Part shown: positions 5,806-5,873 of the stretch, piece by piece
Numbering within the stretch: position 1 is the stretch's first letter
Layout of the letters: each line of letters begins with the position of its first letter
Assembly (NCBI GenBank): GCA_031279735.1
Contig: JAITHX010000223.1
Location: 1 to 5,873 of the forward strand
Source of the DNA: Prevotellaceae bacterium
GTDB lineage: Bacteria > Bacteroidota > Bacteroidia > Bacteroidales > UBA932
Direction of reading: 5' to 3'
DNA length: 5,873 nucleotides
Notes under the pieces: model-generated
Told to the model about the DNA's origin: nothing
What the model saw: only the letters and a program-made list of their open reading frames with translations
The model's database searches: none
Program-made: the position numbers and the translations under genes

Positions 5806-5873
5806 ATATAACAACCGTGTAGCTATCGTACAGGGATGTGTTAGAAATAACTTATAAAGGATGCAGTTCGGGT

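Noticed and set aside
5424..5822. Open frames of 90-108 codons on both strands inside the palindromic element
   Set aside because: They are open on both strands because the sequence is an inverted repeat of CTTTGCG-type units. The products are Arg/Ala/Ser/Leu-rich and resemble each other only through the palindrome. This is the usual look of spurious proteins from intergenic repeats.
5861..5873. ATG preceded by AAAGG at the right edge as the start of a plus-strand gene
   Set aside because: Only four codons are inside the window and the purine stretch directly abuts the ATG, so neither the frame nor a ribosome site can be supported.

Overview
The window looks like a piece of a Bacteroidetes (probably Bacteroidales) chromosome. 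The evidence is the protein types (a HemD of the diverged Bacteroidetes kind, a DUF4271 membrane protein, a CarB with eukaryote-like signatures), the weak or absent Shine-Dalgarno sites, and a TAnnTTTG-type -7 promoter box upstream of carB. No genus can be given from sequence inspection alone.

Positions 1-5250 are filled by four tightly packed genes, all on the minus strand and so read right to left: carB (5250 to 2038, large subunit of carbamoyl-phosphate synthase), a six-helix DUF4271 membrane protein (2051 to 1332), hemD (1286 to 537, uroporphyrinogen-III synthase) and a TrmH/SpoU-family RNA 2'-O-methyltransferase (540 to beyond the left edge). carB and the DUF4271 gene overlap by 14 bp. 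hemD and the methyltransferase gene overlap by 4 bp (GTGA). Only 45 bp separate the DUF4271 gene from hemD. This is the layout of one operon joining a pyrimidine/arginine precursor enzyme, a tetrapyrrole enzyme, an RNA modification enzyme and an uncharacterised membrane protein. The products have no obvious shared pathway, so the grouping probably reflects co-expression of housekeeping genes.

Positions 5251-5873 hold no credible gene. Next to carB is an AT-rich leader with a candidate promoter (-7 box at 5344-5351, minus strand). Then come three 11-bp tandem units (5371-5403), followed by a roughly 375-bp palindromic element (5405 to 5777/5781). The element has 17-bp perfect terminal inverted repeats, 80-bp inner arms that are inverted copies at 72/80 identity, a different 60-bp centre, and hairpin-plus-T-tract signals in both arms that point inward. 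Two more units of the same 11-bp array follow at 5784-5805. Removing the element together with one copy of a 14-bp flanking direct repeat joins the two array halves in phase, which suggests insertion of a MITE-like element into a pre-existing array. I found nothing identifiable in 5806-5873.

The four genes are ordinary conserved ones. The most unusual part of the window is the repeat region upstream of carB.
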